This document shows positions 11,201 through 24,520 of a stretch of DNA of 63,070 nucleotides, one piece after another. The translations under genes were made by a program, and so were the position numbers. This stretch comes from Nephromyces sp. MM_2019 (lineage: Eukaryota; Apicomplexa; Aconoidasida; Nephromycida), in contig JADHZB010001574.1 of assembly GCA_015657535.1 (NCBI GenBank), positions 1,929 through 64,998 of the forward strand, given 5' to 3'. The notes beneath the pieces were generated by a model. It saw nothing but the letters and a program-made list of their open reading frames with translations. It made no database searches and was not told where the DNA came from. Positions within the stretch are counted from its first letter, which is position 1; each line of letters begins with the position of its first letter.

Positions 11201-14200
11201 ATTACTAGTTTTTTCAAAAAAAAAATTAACCAATCTCTTCAGCTAGCATATTTAATTTTTTTATATTATTTATTTTCAGCCGATATTACACCCATTTATA
11301 GCTAGAGTGAAATTTTTTTGCATGAATCATTGATATTCCCAATAACGCGACATTTCATGACGACGGTATGCATCTTCTTAATATATATTATTCTCGTTTT
11401 TAAAATAAAATTGAGGCATATATTTAGGCTAAAAAATTAGGTTTGCTGACGTCTAAAGCCTTACGGTACACTTCAATACATTAGTTTTTTTAGTGCTCAA
11501 AACAAAATAAAAAAATTCTGATGTGCTCAAATCCAGAATATGAACTTTGAATTTACTTAGCAAAGCATAATAGTCACTACTACAACCTTGAGGCTGTCCA
11601 GTTACTTAAAATTCTCGAATATAAAGGATTTGAAACATTTGTTTGCAGGGAGAAATACCATAAAAAAGATCAGTTATACACAGCTCTAATAAGTGTTAAG
11701 CTTTATTTTATTCATAAAAAACAAGCACCCTTAACTATTAACATCCTGCTAAATTTTTTGTAGCTCCTTATGGAAATGACATGCTAGGACAACCTGAAAT
11801 TTCGACGCGAAAATGCCTTAACCAGGAGAATTCCAAGGAAAAGCTTAATACCAGTTTTCAAAGTTATTCATATCTAGAGGTGAACACGCTTTTAGGCCTG
11901 AATTACCCGTCAAACTTCACAGCAAAATCACATGGAGGTAAGGACTACCTACTTTCCATTACCGGATATCATAATCTTCTTGCTGATATATCCGTTGGAT
12001 AGTTTAAATAAAACTTTGCTGCTGTAGTGCGGCATAATAAAAATTTTAGCTCTTAACTACATTTGATAGAATAAATTTTTTATAAATATGCAGTCTTTGT
12101 TCAAACTATGTGCTGGATATTACTGTTAATACTTTCGTCCTTATTAAACTCTTCTTTGGTTTTTCCTATAATTTTGATCATCCAGTGATAATCCTACCGT
12201 TTGATATTTCAGCGTGTTGCAAGCATCTTCCCTTAAGGTCTTGCTGATCTTGATTTATCTGTAGCTTTTCTAAATGTGCAAAATTTTTTTCAGTATTCAT
12301 AAATTTTTTATTTCTGCATTTTAGTGCATTTTGAATTTATTTCGAAGGCACAAAAAAAATTATCTTAAACTAAAAAGTATCTTTAAAATTCTGAAAGAAA
12401 GCGTCTAGGATCAAGAAAAATTTTCAAAGTGTTCATCATGCAAAAAAAAAGCATTCCTATGTCTGCCTTTTAAAGCCACGGTAGTTCCGTATATTTCCAA
12501 GGTCCCTGGAACTGATGCAGATATTTGCTTAGAGGTGGCAACCTTAGAGGAAGAGCAAACTGCTCCTAAAGAAAACGAAGGATTCGAAGATATTCTACAG
12601 GAGCAGAACGGAATTACAGTAGATAGGTATAATATTATTTTAGTGTGGGGTTTAAAGAGTTATATTGTGCTACAAAACTACGGCGTTCCTTTAAATTAAA
12701 TTTAAAAAAATATATATTAGCACTTTAATATGCCTTCTAAAAGGCATTTTAAGGTAGCATGGATAAAATTATAACCACTTGGGACCTAATTTATTGATCT
12801 TTTCCCCCGCCCTTCGTAACTTTGTCAATTTACTTTTACTAGGAAAAGCTCAAATCGCTTCTTTTTTTTTTTTTAAAAACCATTTTGTGATCATCTTTTT
12901 AAGCTAACTTGTAAGAATAATTAAAGCGGCTCTCTTGTTAACCGCACTATAGCGTCATGGTCCTTAAGTATTTTTGACATTAATTTTGAATAATCAAATC
13001 TCAAATGGAAAAAGATAAATCCCAATTATAAATATAGATATTTATCGCTGCCTCAAATAGTGCAGAAGTTTAGCAGTTATACTTCTCTATGAAGATAAAA
13101 CAATAAAATTATGGGTAATAATCTTGAAATTGTGATCACTACGATTGCGTTACTCTTACTGTTCCAGGTTGCTTAAGCTGGGTATTAACAATATATTTAA
13201 AGTAATAAATAGTAGGTGACCTAGTTTCTTGCTTGTGGGTAGCTTTCGTTTTTTAACGGTTGGGACCCTCAGGTAAAGCTCTCTAAAACGTTTTTTTTGT
13301 TCTGATTACTATCTGAAATTAAAAAATATCAGAAGCCCCTTGAGGTACTTTGAATTGCGCAAAAATTCGATAGTTTCCCCAAGGAAAAAAGTACCCATTA
13401 TAAAAATTGAGTGCCGCAAAAAAAAATAAAATTATCATCTTCTCAAAGTAACTTGCTAGATACTTGTCATCAGCAATTAAATTTACGCCATAGACTTAGA
13501 TTGCTTTTGAATACCCGCAACATCTAGCAGCCAAAAAATATATAATGGAAAATGTCGCACATGTAAATTGGCATGTACCTTTTGAAAAGCATGAATATCT
13601 GGAGACATGAACTTAAAAGCTAGAAGTTTAAACGAACTTGCGGGAGAGCACAAAAAAAAGCGCTTTAATTCGATTTCTTTTGCCTGGCATACTCCTTAAT
13701 ATTCAAAAGTTTTAGCCTTTTATCAGCACCAGCTACTTGTTACACATCGCAGCTTGAACTGTTCTGATGCTGCTACCTTACTTTGCTTTACTTCAAGCAG
13801 AAAGCGCTCTTACTTCATGAGAATTTTGACTGCATAAAGTGCTTAAACCTTATTTTCTATGAAGCTTTAAACATATTTATATGTAGGATGACTGAGCATT
13901 CTTTTATGAACCCAGTAAATAGCTGGAGTATCATTTTGGAGGAACCTGACGATTCAGGGAATTATTGTACGCAGATGAAAAGCTTTAGCTCATTAGAAGA
14001 TGTGGCGCTTCTTACCGCTGAGAAACATCTCAATATGTATCAGCACACTGATTATAGTAAAGAACCTTCAGAGAGTAGAATTAACTTTGCTTATGATATG
14101 CTGGAAGACGACTCAAAGGTGCTTAACCCCTTAAGGGAAGTGACGTCTAGCCGCTACTTCATGATCTTAAAGGACCTCTTAATCCTGCAGCCAAATTTTG

Positions 14201-16524
14201 CAATTGAAAATTATCCTTCAAAATGCAACCTATCTGATCCGCGGAATGAGAAAGTTGTTCGGACATGCAACTGTTGTTCGGAAAATGAGAGCGGTTTTCT
14301 TCTTTATCGGGCCCTTACTTATCTTCATGCAGATACTGTGGAAAATGCTATAAATGATTCGTTACTTGATCTCGGAAACAAGTTTTTGTTACTTTCGGAT
14401 TTTTTGGCTATTTCCGAAGTGATTTACGACCTACTTTACGTAGACTCTTCTCTAGTGTCAGCCATAGAAGATGATTGGTACTATGGAAATGGAAAGCACT
14501 TATATGAATATTTTGATAATTTTACTTTTTCCGAGGAGCAGTTGCTAGACTTTGTGGCTTTCAATGAGACACGAGTAAACCTCCTATTGCATTGGTACTC
14601 AGAGGAGGATTTTTTTATGTTTCCCCCCTCCACGGGCCTTCATTGTGTTGTTGGACCAAAATCCGTCATAAATGAGTTGATTAATGGTCCTAAGTGGGAG
14701 GAACGTACCCTAGAATTTGTACTGGATTACTTTAGGACATACGCTCAAAATACCACATTTTTGCATGATATGGGTAAGGATGCGGCTTACACAAGTTTCA
14801 AGAGACTTGATGAAAACACTGCAGAAAGCTTTTTGTTCACGACACTACAATATCGGACCTCTTGGGCAATGCTCGCAAGCCACTCCCGTGAGAGAACTGG
14901 TGAATTTCCGCTTAAAAATTATTTTCCACAAGAATCTTTTGTGAAGAGCAGAGAGTTGTCTTTTCCGATCACCTGTGGAACGGCATACAAAGGTTGGCAT
15001 ACTCTGGACTTTCTGCCGTACCGCGAATATGCATCTGAGTCAGCAGAGTTGAGGGCTGCAAGAATTGTAGCAGAATATAGCCCTTATATAGAATGTACTT
15101 ATGCAGAACTCGCCAACCTCAAGGCAGCGTCAAACCTTCCGCTCCCTTTTATGGGTGGAGAATTCCTAACGCTTTTGTTAATTACGAAGGAGACAATGGA
15201 TGCATTTGATTCTTCAGATCTGGATTTGTACATATCTATGTTGCCAACGCATTATTTGGTTAGATATTTTTTGATTAATAGCCATGGATGCATTGCATGG
15301 GTATCAGAATGTTTGCAACACTCAGATATACTTCAAACTTTCGCTGAATTTACAGCAGAAGAGAAGGAATATTTTTGTACCAACATGAGATTCCTATCCT
15401 ACGAGGCTCATAGCTACTACTCCGCGGACTTACAATTGAGAAATGAGTGGGCAGATATGAGATGGTATATCGAAGAGCTCAGGGATATCCACACAAGTTA
15501 CATGGGTAATACAGAGGTGAGGGTACAACAAGAGGAGTGTCTCCTAGGCCAATCAAGCTTTATCCAATACATGCATCATTGGAATAATCTTTTTTCTCCA
15601 ACATGGATGAATGAAACCCCTAAGCTTGTGGACAGGTCTTTTTTTTCCTGGTTAACGCGGAAAATATATAGCAGGAATACTCTGGCGGTAAACAAGCGTT
15701 ATTTTAGCGCACCCTTAATGAATCACTTTGGGCAATTGATTGAAAATGTGCCTATGGTGAACTTAGACTATTCAGTTCCCATGTTTTATTGGAACATGGA
15801 TGGCATCGAAAAAAAGTTTCCCTTTGTTACACGAAGCTGGTTTCAAAACTTTGTGCACAGCGCATTCTTGCATCCCCACATTTTAGTCTCTTCAAAGAGT
15901 TCTGCGGACCTCATGTACATACTGGACGGTGACGCTAGTTATTCATCTCGGCTAACAGCTGTTGCGTATATAATACGCTCTTATGCTAACTGCAGGGCAT
16001 CCCAATTAGATAAAGATAATATTTGCTATCCCTTGGCTTGGAAATGGTGCACACCCGATGAAGAATGGTTTAGGAAAGAATTTAGTTTGTACCTGGCTAA
16101 AAAACTTCCCAGTAATAAGCAATATGAACTATTTAAGATTGCCACGAAATATTACTTGAAATTTAAAATTCCACAGGAGAAACACTGCTGTTTTTACAAA
16201 ATGCTATCCTCTGATGCAGTCCTGAAGCTCCTATATCTAATCGGAAAAAAAGATGTTCTCGAAGCGATAGACACCTACATTAAAAGTCTTAAAGCAAATG
16301 AAAAGGAGCTAGCTATTGCTGATTTCACTTCGATTTTAACCAAACATGATAAGATGACCGTTTTGAAGCTTGGATACGACAGGCTCGTTAATGATAAAGA
16401 CTCAGCAGCTTTTTATCAGAATGAAATCATAAGCAATTTGTTTACTGGCTCTCCATTTGCAAGTTATTCAAATAATGGAGTAAAGGTAAAAACTAAGCTT
16501 CCTGCGCATCACTGCCGAACTTAA
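8284..16524 (+). CDS. Large unidentified, probably secreted multi-exon protein
   Basis: Eight exons chain with matching phases: 8284-8343 (0/0), 8503-8588 (0/2), about 9326-9400 (2/2), 9542-9699 (2/1, end uncertain), 11561-11692 (1/1), 11764-11937 (1/1), 12476-12626 (1/2) and 13887-16524 (2/stop). Lengths sum to 3,474 nt, or 1,157 residues plus stop. Acceptors such as ATATTTGTTTAG and donors GTACGT, GTAAGG (twice) and GTAATC support it. The last exon is an 878-residue block rich in Tyr, Phe and Leu with N-glycosylation sequons (NTT, NFT, NET) and paired Cys (CNCC). The early part (SLILLFVSRKKLYSFHDLL) faintly resembles a thioredoxin-like (PDI b') fold; this is a guess. I do not recognise the family. 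A GTAAAA donor at 16485 with an acceptor near 16543 offers an alternative C-terminus. The final exon is secure; the chain before 11561 is less so. Confidence 0.6.
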
Positions 16525-17406
16525 TCCGCTTTTTTTCTTCTCAGGAAAAAAATTCTTTGGTTCTGCATGATTGAAATATCCAAGATATGCGTTAGCACCA
16601 AAAATTAGTTTATATCATGAAAATTTCTGGGTTGATTAGTTTTTGCAATTGGAAGTTTAAAATAGCCCAATATCATTCATACTGCAAAGAATTTTTACGA
16701 GGGTTTTTGAGCTAAAATTAGCAGCCGCAGAGTTTTAATTTTTCAGGAAAGTGATTTTTTTTATAAAGTAAAATTCTTTTCTCCTTTACGTGTTCTTCGC
16801 AGGCTTCTTCACTCTTCATGCAAGAGCCCTGCTAGATACTCGTTATAAACGCTTTTTTTGAGCCTAAAAATTGTCAGAAGTTTTTACTTTCACCCTAATT
16901 TTTTACTGGACGAGCATTTGCTTCATTCATGTTTAAACTTTAAAGAAAAAAAAGTATTATATGCGGTGCCTTTTTCCTTGGCTTGAAGGCTAAATAAAAT
17001 GATGGAAGGCACATTTTTGGAAAAAAGTAGAGAGTGTTTATATGCTAAGATATCTCACCAATAAAGATTAACAAAAGGAGTATATAAAAACTGAAGGTTA
17101 TATCCCCATATCTCAACAGGGATAAATATTAATTGAAGTCGCTTGAATCTTCATTAGCATAGCCATTTGAACTATGTATTACATTTTGAGACAAGGAAAG
17201 TGCCTCCGTGCTCTTTTCATCAGAATCAAGCTGCTTAAACGCAGAGCACGTAAAATGAAGCCGAAAGCCACTTTTTTTTCTGTAAAAATTTCCTTTATTT
17301 TACGGCTTCATAGTCGCTTCTATGGTAGGAAAGTTTAATTTTTGCTAATAAAGTATTATTTAAGTTATATTATCATGTTTTTTGAATGTGGTAGAGGGCA
17401 TTAAGT
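16525..17406. other. Intergenic region
   Basis: A+T-rich spacer between two plus-strand genes. It probably holds the 3' end of the large upstream gene and the 5' region of the lectin-like gene. An in-frame TAG lies about five codons before the ATG at 17407, so that start is not part of a longer frame. No further structure seen. Confidence 0.5.
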
Positions 17407-20400
17407 ATGCTTTCAAAAGAAATTGCTCTTTTTGGTGTAACCACACTGCTTTTTGTGCTTCTGTTTTGCAAACAGTTTTGTATACCTACTAAAAGCAATA
17501 TTAGGCCAGCTGATCTGTCTCTGAGGCTGAATGTTTTTAATTTGAAAAGGGATCCTGAAACTCGCAAGCTTCAGTTTGGTAACTTGACGCCTGATTCTGT
17601 ACAAGCAGGCTCAGCTCTGATTGATGTACCTGAATTGAAGGTAATTTTTTTTTAAATAAAAAGCTTTTAGCTTGCTGCCAAAGAAGATTAATGAGCTGAT
17701 TTAAGGGTTGTGAAAAATTTTTCAGGAAAGACGTAGCTTTGTTTGTTTCGCGTAGATAATCTTTTTTTGATAACCTACTGAATGCCCTTTTTTAATAAGA
17801 GATTCTAATAAAGGCTTTATCTCTTTTTTTTTATAACGATACAATAGAAATTTACGCAGCAACGTATAGGATTTTTTTTTGCCTTTAAAGCAAGACTATC
17901 TTTTGCAATATATATAAAATTCGGCAAAAGCCAAATATTTGTTTTATAATTTCCCTGTAGCTCACGCTACAGTAACGTTAAATTCTGTAAATCTGGTATC
18001 ATTGGAAGAATTTTGTTGGTATTTTAGGTTAAGTGTGTATTTCTGCCTTCCTTTGCCTCTCTTGATAATTTTTGGCATCTAGTCATTTGCAGTGTGATAT
18101 AAGATATTCGGCTAATAAATATCTGATAGTACTACTTATTTACTCAACAAAATGATTTTTCAGGCTAGTGGCTATTTCTGCAAACCTATCACGTTTAAAA
18201 CTGCATTTAACGATAAACCTATGGTATTTACTTCACTGGAGTATCATAATAGAAATTTTGAAAACGGCGAGCTTCCCCTAACTGTTTATGCTGAAAATGT
18301 ATCGAACAGAGGCTTTTTGGTAAGTTGCCGTTTTGAAGGCCACCATGTCTTCATTTTAATTTAACGCAATGCCCCACGAATTTTTTGTTAAATTAAAAAT
18401 CTATCAAACTATTAACAGTACTGCAGGTAATTCGTGTTACTGCAGCTTTTTGCTAAGTTTTTTTGTTTAATTTACGGTAATTTTTTGGGCAAATTTTTAC
18501 TCAAGCTGCTTAATTTTGCTTTAAAGGCCTGTTGCTCGGTCCCTTATAAATATGGGGGAACCGTGGGAGTTTGGTCAATATCAGGAAAACCTAGAATATC
18601 ATATGCTGCCATTGAGAAAACACCAAATAAGTATGTGGTCTTTTTTTTAATTTTATCTAAAATTAAGCATGCTGAAGCTTTTTTTTATTTAATTTAGAAA
18701 TAATCAAAAATAAGCTGTTGCTATTCATCGCTTTTTACCTTGTTGCAGCAGCTTTTATTGGCTTGTTGATGAAAAAAAAATTTTATTTGTGTTTCAATCA
18801 CGATGAAAGGCGTTTTATTTTAAAGACATAAAACTTGATTAATCTCAATTCTTTCATAGGGCACGACCTCAAAATTTTAAAAATAATTTTAGCAAAAGCG
18901 TTCCTTTTTGGCTAAAACCAAAGCAAATTAGCACTTCAAATTTATCGGTTATAACGACAAGGTATCATGGCTTGAAAGCGAGCTTGATAAGCTTTCAGGC
19001 ACTTCAGTTTTTAAAACAGGAAACTTTGAGCCTTATGAAGCGCTTCAGCACAGGTTATTTTTTGATGTTTATAATTGAGTTACCTTGTTGACAAAAATTT
19101 GAGAAATAATGTCTTTTTGTTGAATGGTGGTAGCGTTCAACTGTTTGACTTTCTGCTGTGACTGTGAATTAGGAGAGTTTTCCAGTTTGTGCACTCGATT
19201 TTATGCAGTCTGCTTTGCTTTATTCTTGTAGCCCTTTTTGATACGAATATTTCAAAACTAATCGCAGCTCCTCTATACTTTTAATCTTTGGAAATGGTCA
19301 AAAAATGTGCGGAAATTGCTTTTTGTCAAACTGTCTTTAAATATCCTATTTCTACGTGAAGGGAAACTGGAATGATTCTAATTTTTTTTCCGAAATTGTA
19401 GAAAATATTAATCTTGAACTAGTCGATGCTATAATTGGAGTGGAGACTCTCGATGTAATATTTAAGCTTTCAACTATGGAGGCAAGCGATACCTAAATGC
19501 TTCACACAATACATTTGAAGCTATTTAGTGCTTTTTCGGTGTTCTGAGGATTTTCCAGATTTAATTTTATCAAAAATCAGAATATTTCAAGAAAAGAAAG
19601 CTCTGTTTTTCATCAAAAATGATTTAAATTTACTTTTATAAAAGCAAAAAACATGTGTTGCAGTATATTTTTACTGGAGCATAAGCAAAGGAACTGATCA
19701 AGTTTTTTATTCAATGCTTTCAGACTTCTTCGTGCCTTGCAAGCTTGGCACTCTTTGAGAATTTAACATGGCAGCTGCTAACGTGCACCAATTCACAAAA
19801 GCCTTTTCCATATTATCAGCTGTACTCTGCATCAGGTGAATCTTCAGTGCTGGCTTATGGTATTAACAGCATTAAGACATGCGATTGTAAAAAGCTGATG
19901 CTTGAAGAAATTAAAAAATTTTCAGCAGTTTGTGAAACTAATATGTATAGCTTGGACCACTCCTTCGCATTTTCCACGACTAGTGACTGGTACCTTGATC
20001 TTCTAAAACTTTCGAGCTTTAATGAATCGAATGATCTATCATATTTTCTTCGGCATATGGAAACTAAAGATTTTGCGGTAAGTTCTTGTTCGCCGGCTCT
20101 ACACGATGAGATTTTCTGTAATTTTGTATCACTCAAAAGGTTTTTTGGCATACAAATCCTAATATCCAGTATATTGCCAGATATTAAAACGATGGCCGAC
20201 CTTCATGGATATCAGATTCTAGCATTTTATTCCGTATTCAATTGACTTTTTCTTGAGTGATACTCTCAATAAATTAGTTAGTGGCAGGACGGCGATATTT
20301 ATAGCTGCTATCGCTAGTATAACTAAAACTTTTCCAGTTGATCTGAATTGAGCGCACACTTCAAGTAGGCGTTAGTTTACTTGTCCAGCACCCCATTTAA

Positions 20401-20712
20401 TGAACCCAAAAGTCAAATTTATTTATCATATTGTTTTTAATACCTATAGTTTGCCTAGCGAAAGGAAAACTTTTCTTATTGATGTATCATACAAATAAGG
20501 TTTTTTTTTGCCTGCCACTTGAAGAAAAGGCGAAACTCCTTATCATCTATGCTTAATAATCCTCACGTATTTAAATAATAAAATAGGCGATTATTTTATA
20601 TTCAATTCCTTTTTTCATTCGCAATTATTTGGCTTTCCTCCAGGCATTTCCGAAGCTGGCCATATATGTAGACTTTCCTTCTTCTCATAATTTTGCCTCC
20701 TATGACTATTGA
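17407..20712 (+). CDS. Secreted protein with H-type lectin-like domain
   Basis: ATG 17407 begins a clear signal peptide (MLSKEIALFGVTTLLFVLLF). Proposed exons: 17407-17640, 18164-18319, 18527-18630, 18860-19053, 19402-19454, 19724-20077, 20644-20712 (TGA). All phases agree, and the total is 1,164 nt or 387 residues. Residues about 63-150 (VQAGSALID, ITFKTAFNDKPMVFTSLEY, LTVYAENVSNRGF, then ACCSVPYKYGGTVGVWSISG) follow the H-type lectin pattern: the xVQSGxID opening, F..aF..pPxV, xVxAxNVxxxGF and a closing WxSI-like strand. H-type lectins are small beta-sandwich domains that bind GalNAc-type sugars. The later exons (Ser/Tyr/Leu-rich, CDCKK motif) are unassigned. Exon 4 can instead read on to TGA at 19089-19091, and exon 5 to TAA at 19494-19496. 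The first three exons are the surest. Confidence 0.62.
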
Positions 20713-23700
20713 GAAGACCCCTTCTTCGATGCTGGCGAAACACATGAAAAAAAAGGCATAACCTTACTGCTTTTTACCTTTCATGATGTTAGAACCACTA
20801 AAATAGCTCGACCAGATGGTGTCTTTTTATTTAGTTCGGTGCGTATGTAGTTAGAGACCTTGGCGCTTAAGCCAATTCAGCGATCTAAATAATTTAGGGT
20901 GAAAAATCCTTGTATCCAAGCTTCTAGTTTAGTTGCGATGAATCCCAAAAGTTTATATTAATGTTTTTTATAAAGATTCCACCAGTTATTCTTAATGAAA
21001 CTTTTCAGTCAGCAACTAGAAAATTATAGAAACAATTTTTTATGTAGGAAGTAAGTTTCTACGTGGCCTTTCTTGGAGTCTGCTTCCCAGTTACTAGCTG
21101 GAACGCGACAAGGGGCCGCTTGCTCCTTTTTTTTCTAAGCGAGCTTCATTTGTTAGTTATCGTGATCCGAAATTTTCTTTTGCTGCGTTAGCAATTGTAG
21201 TTTTTTAGTCAAGATGATTGCTCCTTTGTTTTTCCATCTTTCGAAGATGTTACGCAACAGCGCACATTTAGGCCCTCATGCATGCTCTTTTGCAGAATAT
21301 CGAGAACTCATCTTTAGCATAAAAGATATCCACTTAATATCACTTGTAAATGTTTGTACTAGAAAAGGTTTTTTGCTGTGCCTAAGGCGGAAATAGTCAT
21401 TAGGTGAAGCCTTCATAAATTTCGCGTAAATGAAGCCTTGTATAATGCTTGTTTATTGATTCTAGTTTTGGTGAAGGTGATGCATCCCGCTGAGCACTCT
21501 CCTGCTGCTATAAAGGCAAATGCGGTTTTCATGTGTGATTTACTGCTGCCCGTTAAATATCGCAGTGTGTGAATAAATTTCTAGATTATATTATTGTCAT
21601 GAAGCCACATACTGTGGGTAGTTCCCAAAATGAGACATGCTCAGTTCGTGGTAGCAATTATTAAAATTTTATCAAAACACTTCTGTCGAGGTTGAAAATG
21701 ATTATAATGACAGATCGGCACAATTCTGGGATAAAGAACCCTTCATATTTAAAATGATTCATATTAATTGTATTGTTCACAGTTAGTGCTATGCTTAGTT
21801 TACTAATTAAAGAGAAATACCTAGAGAGAAAAGCCATAAAACAGATAAGCTAGGAAATGGGTACAATGTGTACTTGTATTTATTTCGCTCTTAAATTTTC
21901 AATGCAGGGTAAGATAAAAATGGAAGGGTTATGCAAGATTTGACCGAGATGTACTATCTTAGAAAAATCTTGCATAACCTATGCAACTAGTCCCATACTG
22001 TTGAGAAGGATCCTGGAGGCTACATAGCATCCTTCTTGCAGCTGTTTTTATTAAGATTAATTTAAGAAATTATTTTACCGTATTTCCCACATGGCTATCG
22101 TAGCACGCTGGTTTGATTATATTTATTGGTGATGTCATTACGGTAGATCCTTAACTGCATCTTTTACCCTTAGGATCGTACGTGCTGCTAAGAGAACTTC
22201 AAATTAAAATGAAGTATATAGTACCTTCTTAAGTAAGGCTCAAAGCTACAAGGAGAAATTATTGGTGGAAAAGTCGTTTCGCTATTGAATTGAGGCTTTA
22301 ATTCAAACAACCCATGTAACTTCGTAGCAGGCTAAGTGCAGTGCAGTCGCCATAACAGTGAATATCGTCTTTAATTGAAAAACTTTTAAAGATACGCTTT
22401 TTTAATGAAGAAGCTCGGCACTCCAGTGACCACAAAGTAAAAATCATAATAGTAGGCAAAAAATATACATAAAAGAAATGAGCTATTCTAAGGAATGTCT
22501 GAGATATGGGCACCGAGTCTCCCGCTACCCGCTAACAACCATGTGGTGCCGACTGCCTTATTCTGACTGCTAAAAGTATATTAAAGTCTCCAGCGGCTAG
22601 CATCAAGCTCCTGGAAGCATACTGTGGTGTGTAATTGAGGGATTCTTCTATGAATAACTCCTCTTTAAACGGGTAACTTACATCTGTCGACCTGCGATTT
22701 GAGGCCATAAGAGTGCCAGAGCTTCAACTTGGCATCACAAGCTGGTAGAGTGCCATGGTTGACGCTAGTTCGACGGCCATCACTTAAGCTACGACCCTAG
22801 CAGTGAGCAGCTGGATCTATACAGACGACCTTAAAGGCTTGGAGGGATTCTGTTGTTTCTTCCTTGAATTCCTTCCTCCCTTTTGCTTCGCGTTCGCCTT
22901 ATGCTAATTTTACGCTTATTGCCCCCTCTTTCGTTTTCAATGTTAAACTACTATGCAGGGGTTGCATCCCCTCATTAAACAAGGCTTGAGGCCAAAAGAT
23001 GACTCCATGGACCCCAAAATCTCTTACTTCTGAGAAATATATAACCCTTTGACTAAGATCCAAATATTTAAAAACCGTTAGTCCTTGTTTCACTTGGTGT
23101 AAATTGCCTTTTTGGAGCTATTAAATGAAAGAATATTACTCAATATATCGAAATATTTGGCATATTCTCCCTGCCCGGATTTTAGATTTAGTGAATGCTG
23201 GAAATAAATTGCCATACAGCCTTCATGCCCGCTTTTGTCTATTTACTCTAATTTTGTCACGCTAGAAACAGTATTAGTGCGATTCCTGGAATATTTTGCT
23301 GTTTTTACTAGGCAAATAAAAAAAGCTCAAGTTTATGGCTACTTTGTGAAGATGAATCACTAAAGCGTAGTTTAAAGCTGGCTTGAAGCGCCAAAAATCA
23401 TTTTCTTGACTACTATCAATAATTGCAAAATTTTTTCAATCTTAATAATTTTACCCTGCGCCTGTGCATATTGTGGTATATTTCCGTATTGGCTACATTA
23501 GTACAATATGGCATCAAGATTCTTTAGACTTTTTTGAGTATTTAGGAAAAGACTTACTATGTAACATTAGAAGATTCAAAGGAGTGTAGACAGAACATAA
23601 TAGCTATAAATTGGCTTTTTAGCTTATAGCGCTCTTTTTGCCGCGCATAGTTCTAGGAAGTCTTCGTTTTCAATGATTCTTACTTATGAGAACTTTTTAG

Positions 23701-24115
23701 CAGTCCTATAAGTGTATAAGGTGAAGTTGAAACGTTTTGAGTGGACTTCCGACTTTCGCAATTGACGCTTGTTGGCATTGAGAATATGCTGCCCTTTTTC
23801 TGGTGAATTTTTTTTAGAATTCAGCTTTGTGTTTTAAGAAATGTTAGTATGCTAAAATAGAGTTTAAGGCTGATAGAACAAAATAAATAATATACTATAG
23901 AATGCACCGGAGTATAGATAGTTGCATGTTCCAACTGGCCTTGGCTCAATAATTCTTTATAAACTTCATGTAAAGCAAGCAAAGTAAAACATCACCAATG
24001 GGAGTCCGAGTTGCACATTACTCGTTAAGACCCACGGATTTGTGATGATTATTTCTGAAGCGTTGAGTCATAGCTTTAGTTATGCAAGTATTCTGTAGCC
24101 TTTTTTCTTTATAGC
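20713..24115. other. No gene recognised
   Basis: Mixed-composition DNA, more G+C-rich around 22.5-22.9 kb. A 60-codon plus frame with an ATG at 21214 has no supporting splice or homology signal. Apart from the hairpin at 21927-21979 I see no organised element. Confidence 0.4.
21927..21979. repeat. Perfect 15-bp inverted repeat (hairpin)
   Basis: The arm GGTTATGCAAGATTT (21927-21941) is exactly complementary to AAATCTTGCATAACC (21965-21979), with a 23-base loop. The match stops cleanly at both ends, apart from a possible G-T pair outside. It lies in the gene-poor stretch between the lectin-like gene and the possible membrane-protein exons. It could be a structured RNA, a small palindromic mobile-element end, or chance. 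Confidence 0.7.
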
Positions 24116-24520
24116 TTGTATATTGGAGCACATTTTTTTTTCTTCATTGCTTTGCCAAATTTAGTGATCCTTTTCGCTCATCTCAGCAAACTATTTCTTA
24201 GTGTTTTTTGGGCCATCGAATTCTCACTTGCTTATTATCACTATTTACGATTTGGGGCTGCTGTACTTATAAAAATTCTCGTTAAAGCTAACTTGTATGG
24301 CGGGATAGAGGAGGCATTACATTTTTTTGTCTTAAATTTCCGTTTGAGTGTAGTTGTAGCGTGCCATCAATGGAGCATCATTTTGCTTGAAGTTTTGTAT
24401 TTTACAGCAGTGGGGCAGCCTTCACATTTTGTGAGTTGTACTTATCGTCTTTTTTTTTCTCAGCACCGTGGTAACCCAAGTGCGAATGTGCAGCTTATTA
24501 CTCTAATGCCGAATAGTTGA
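24116..24520 (+). CDS. Possible membrane-protein exon
   Basis: After an acceptor (CTTTATAG) a 134-codon frame encodes alternating hydrophobic stretches (FFFFIALPNLVILFAHL; LVKANLYGGIEEALHFFVLN; WSIILLEVLYFTAVGQPSHF) and ends at a TAG near 24519. Inside it, GTGAGT at 24431 and TTTTTCTCAG about 33 bases later would form a 33-base in-frame mini-intron joining QPSHF to HRGNPSANVQLITLMPNS. The Phe content may partly reflect T-rich DNA. No family recognised; if real it is a polytopic membrane protein. Confidence 0.33.
   Translation: MYIGAHFFFFIALPNLVILFAHLSKLFLSVFWAIEFSLAYYHYLRFGAAVLIKILVKANLYGGIEEALHFFVLNFRLSVVVACHQWSIILLEVLYFTAVGQPSHFVSCTYRLFFSQHRGNPSANVQLITLMPNS

Noticed and set aside
22735..22800. 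tRNA-like sequence (GCTGGTAGAGTGCC followed by AGTTCGACGGCC)
   Set aside because: The D-arm and T-arm resemblance does not come with pairing acceptor and anticodon stems when folded by eye.
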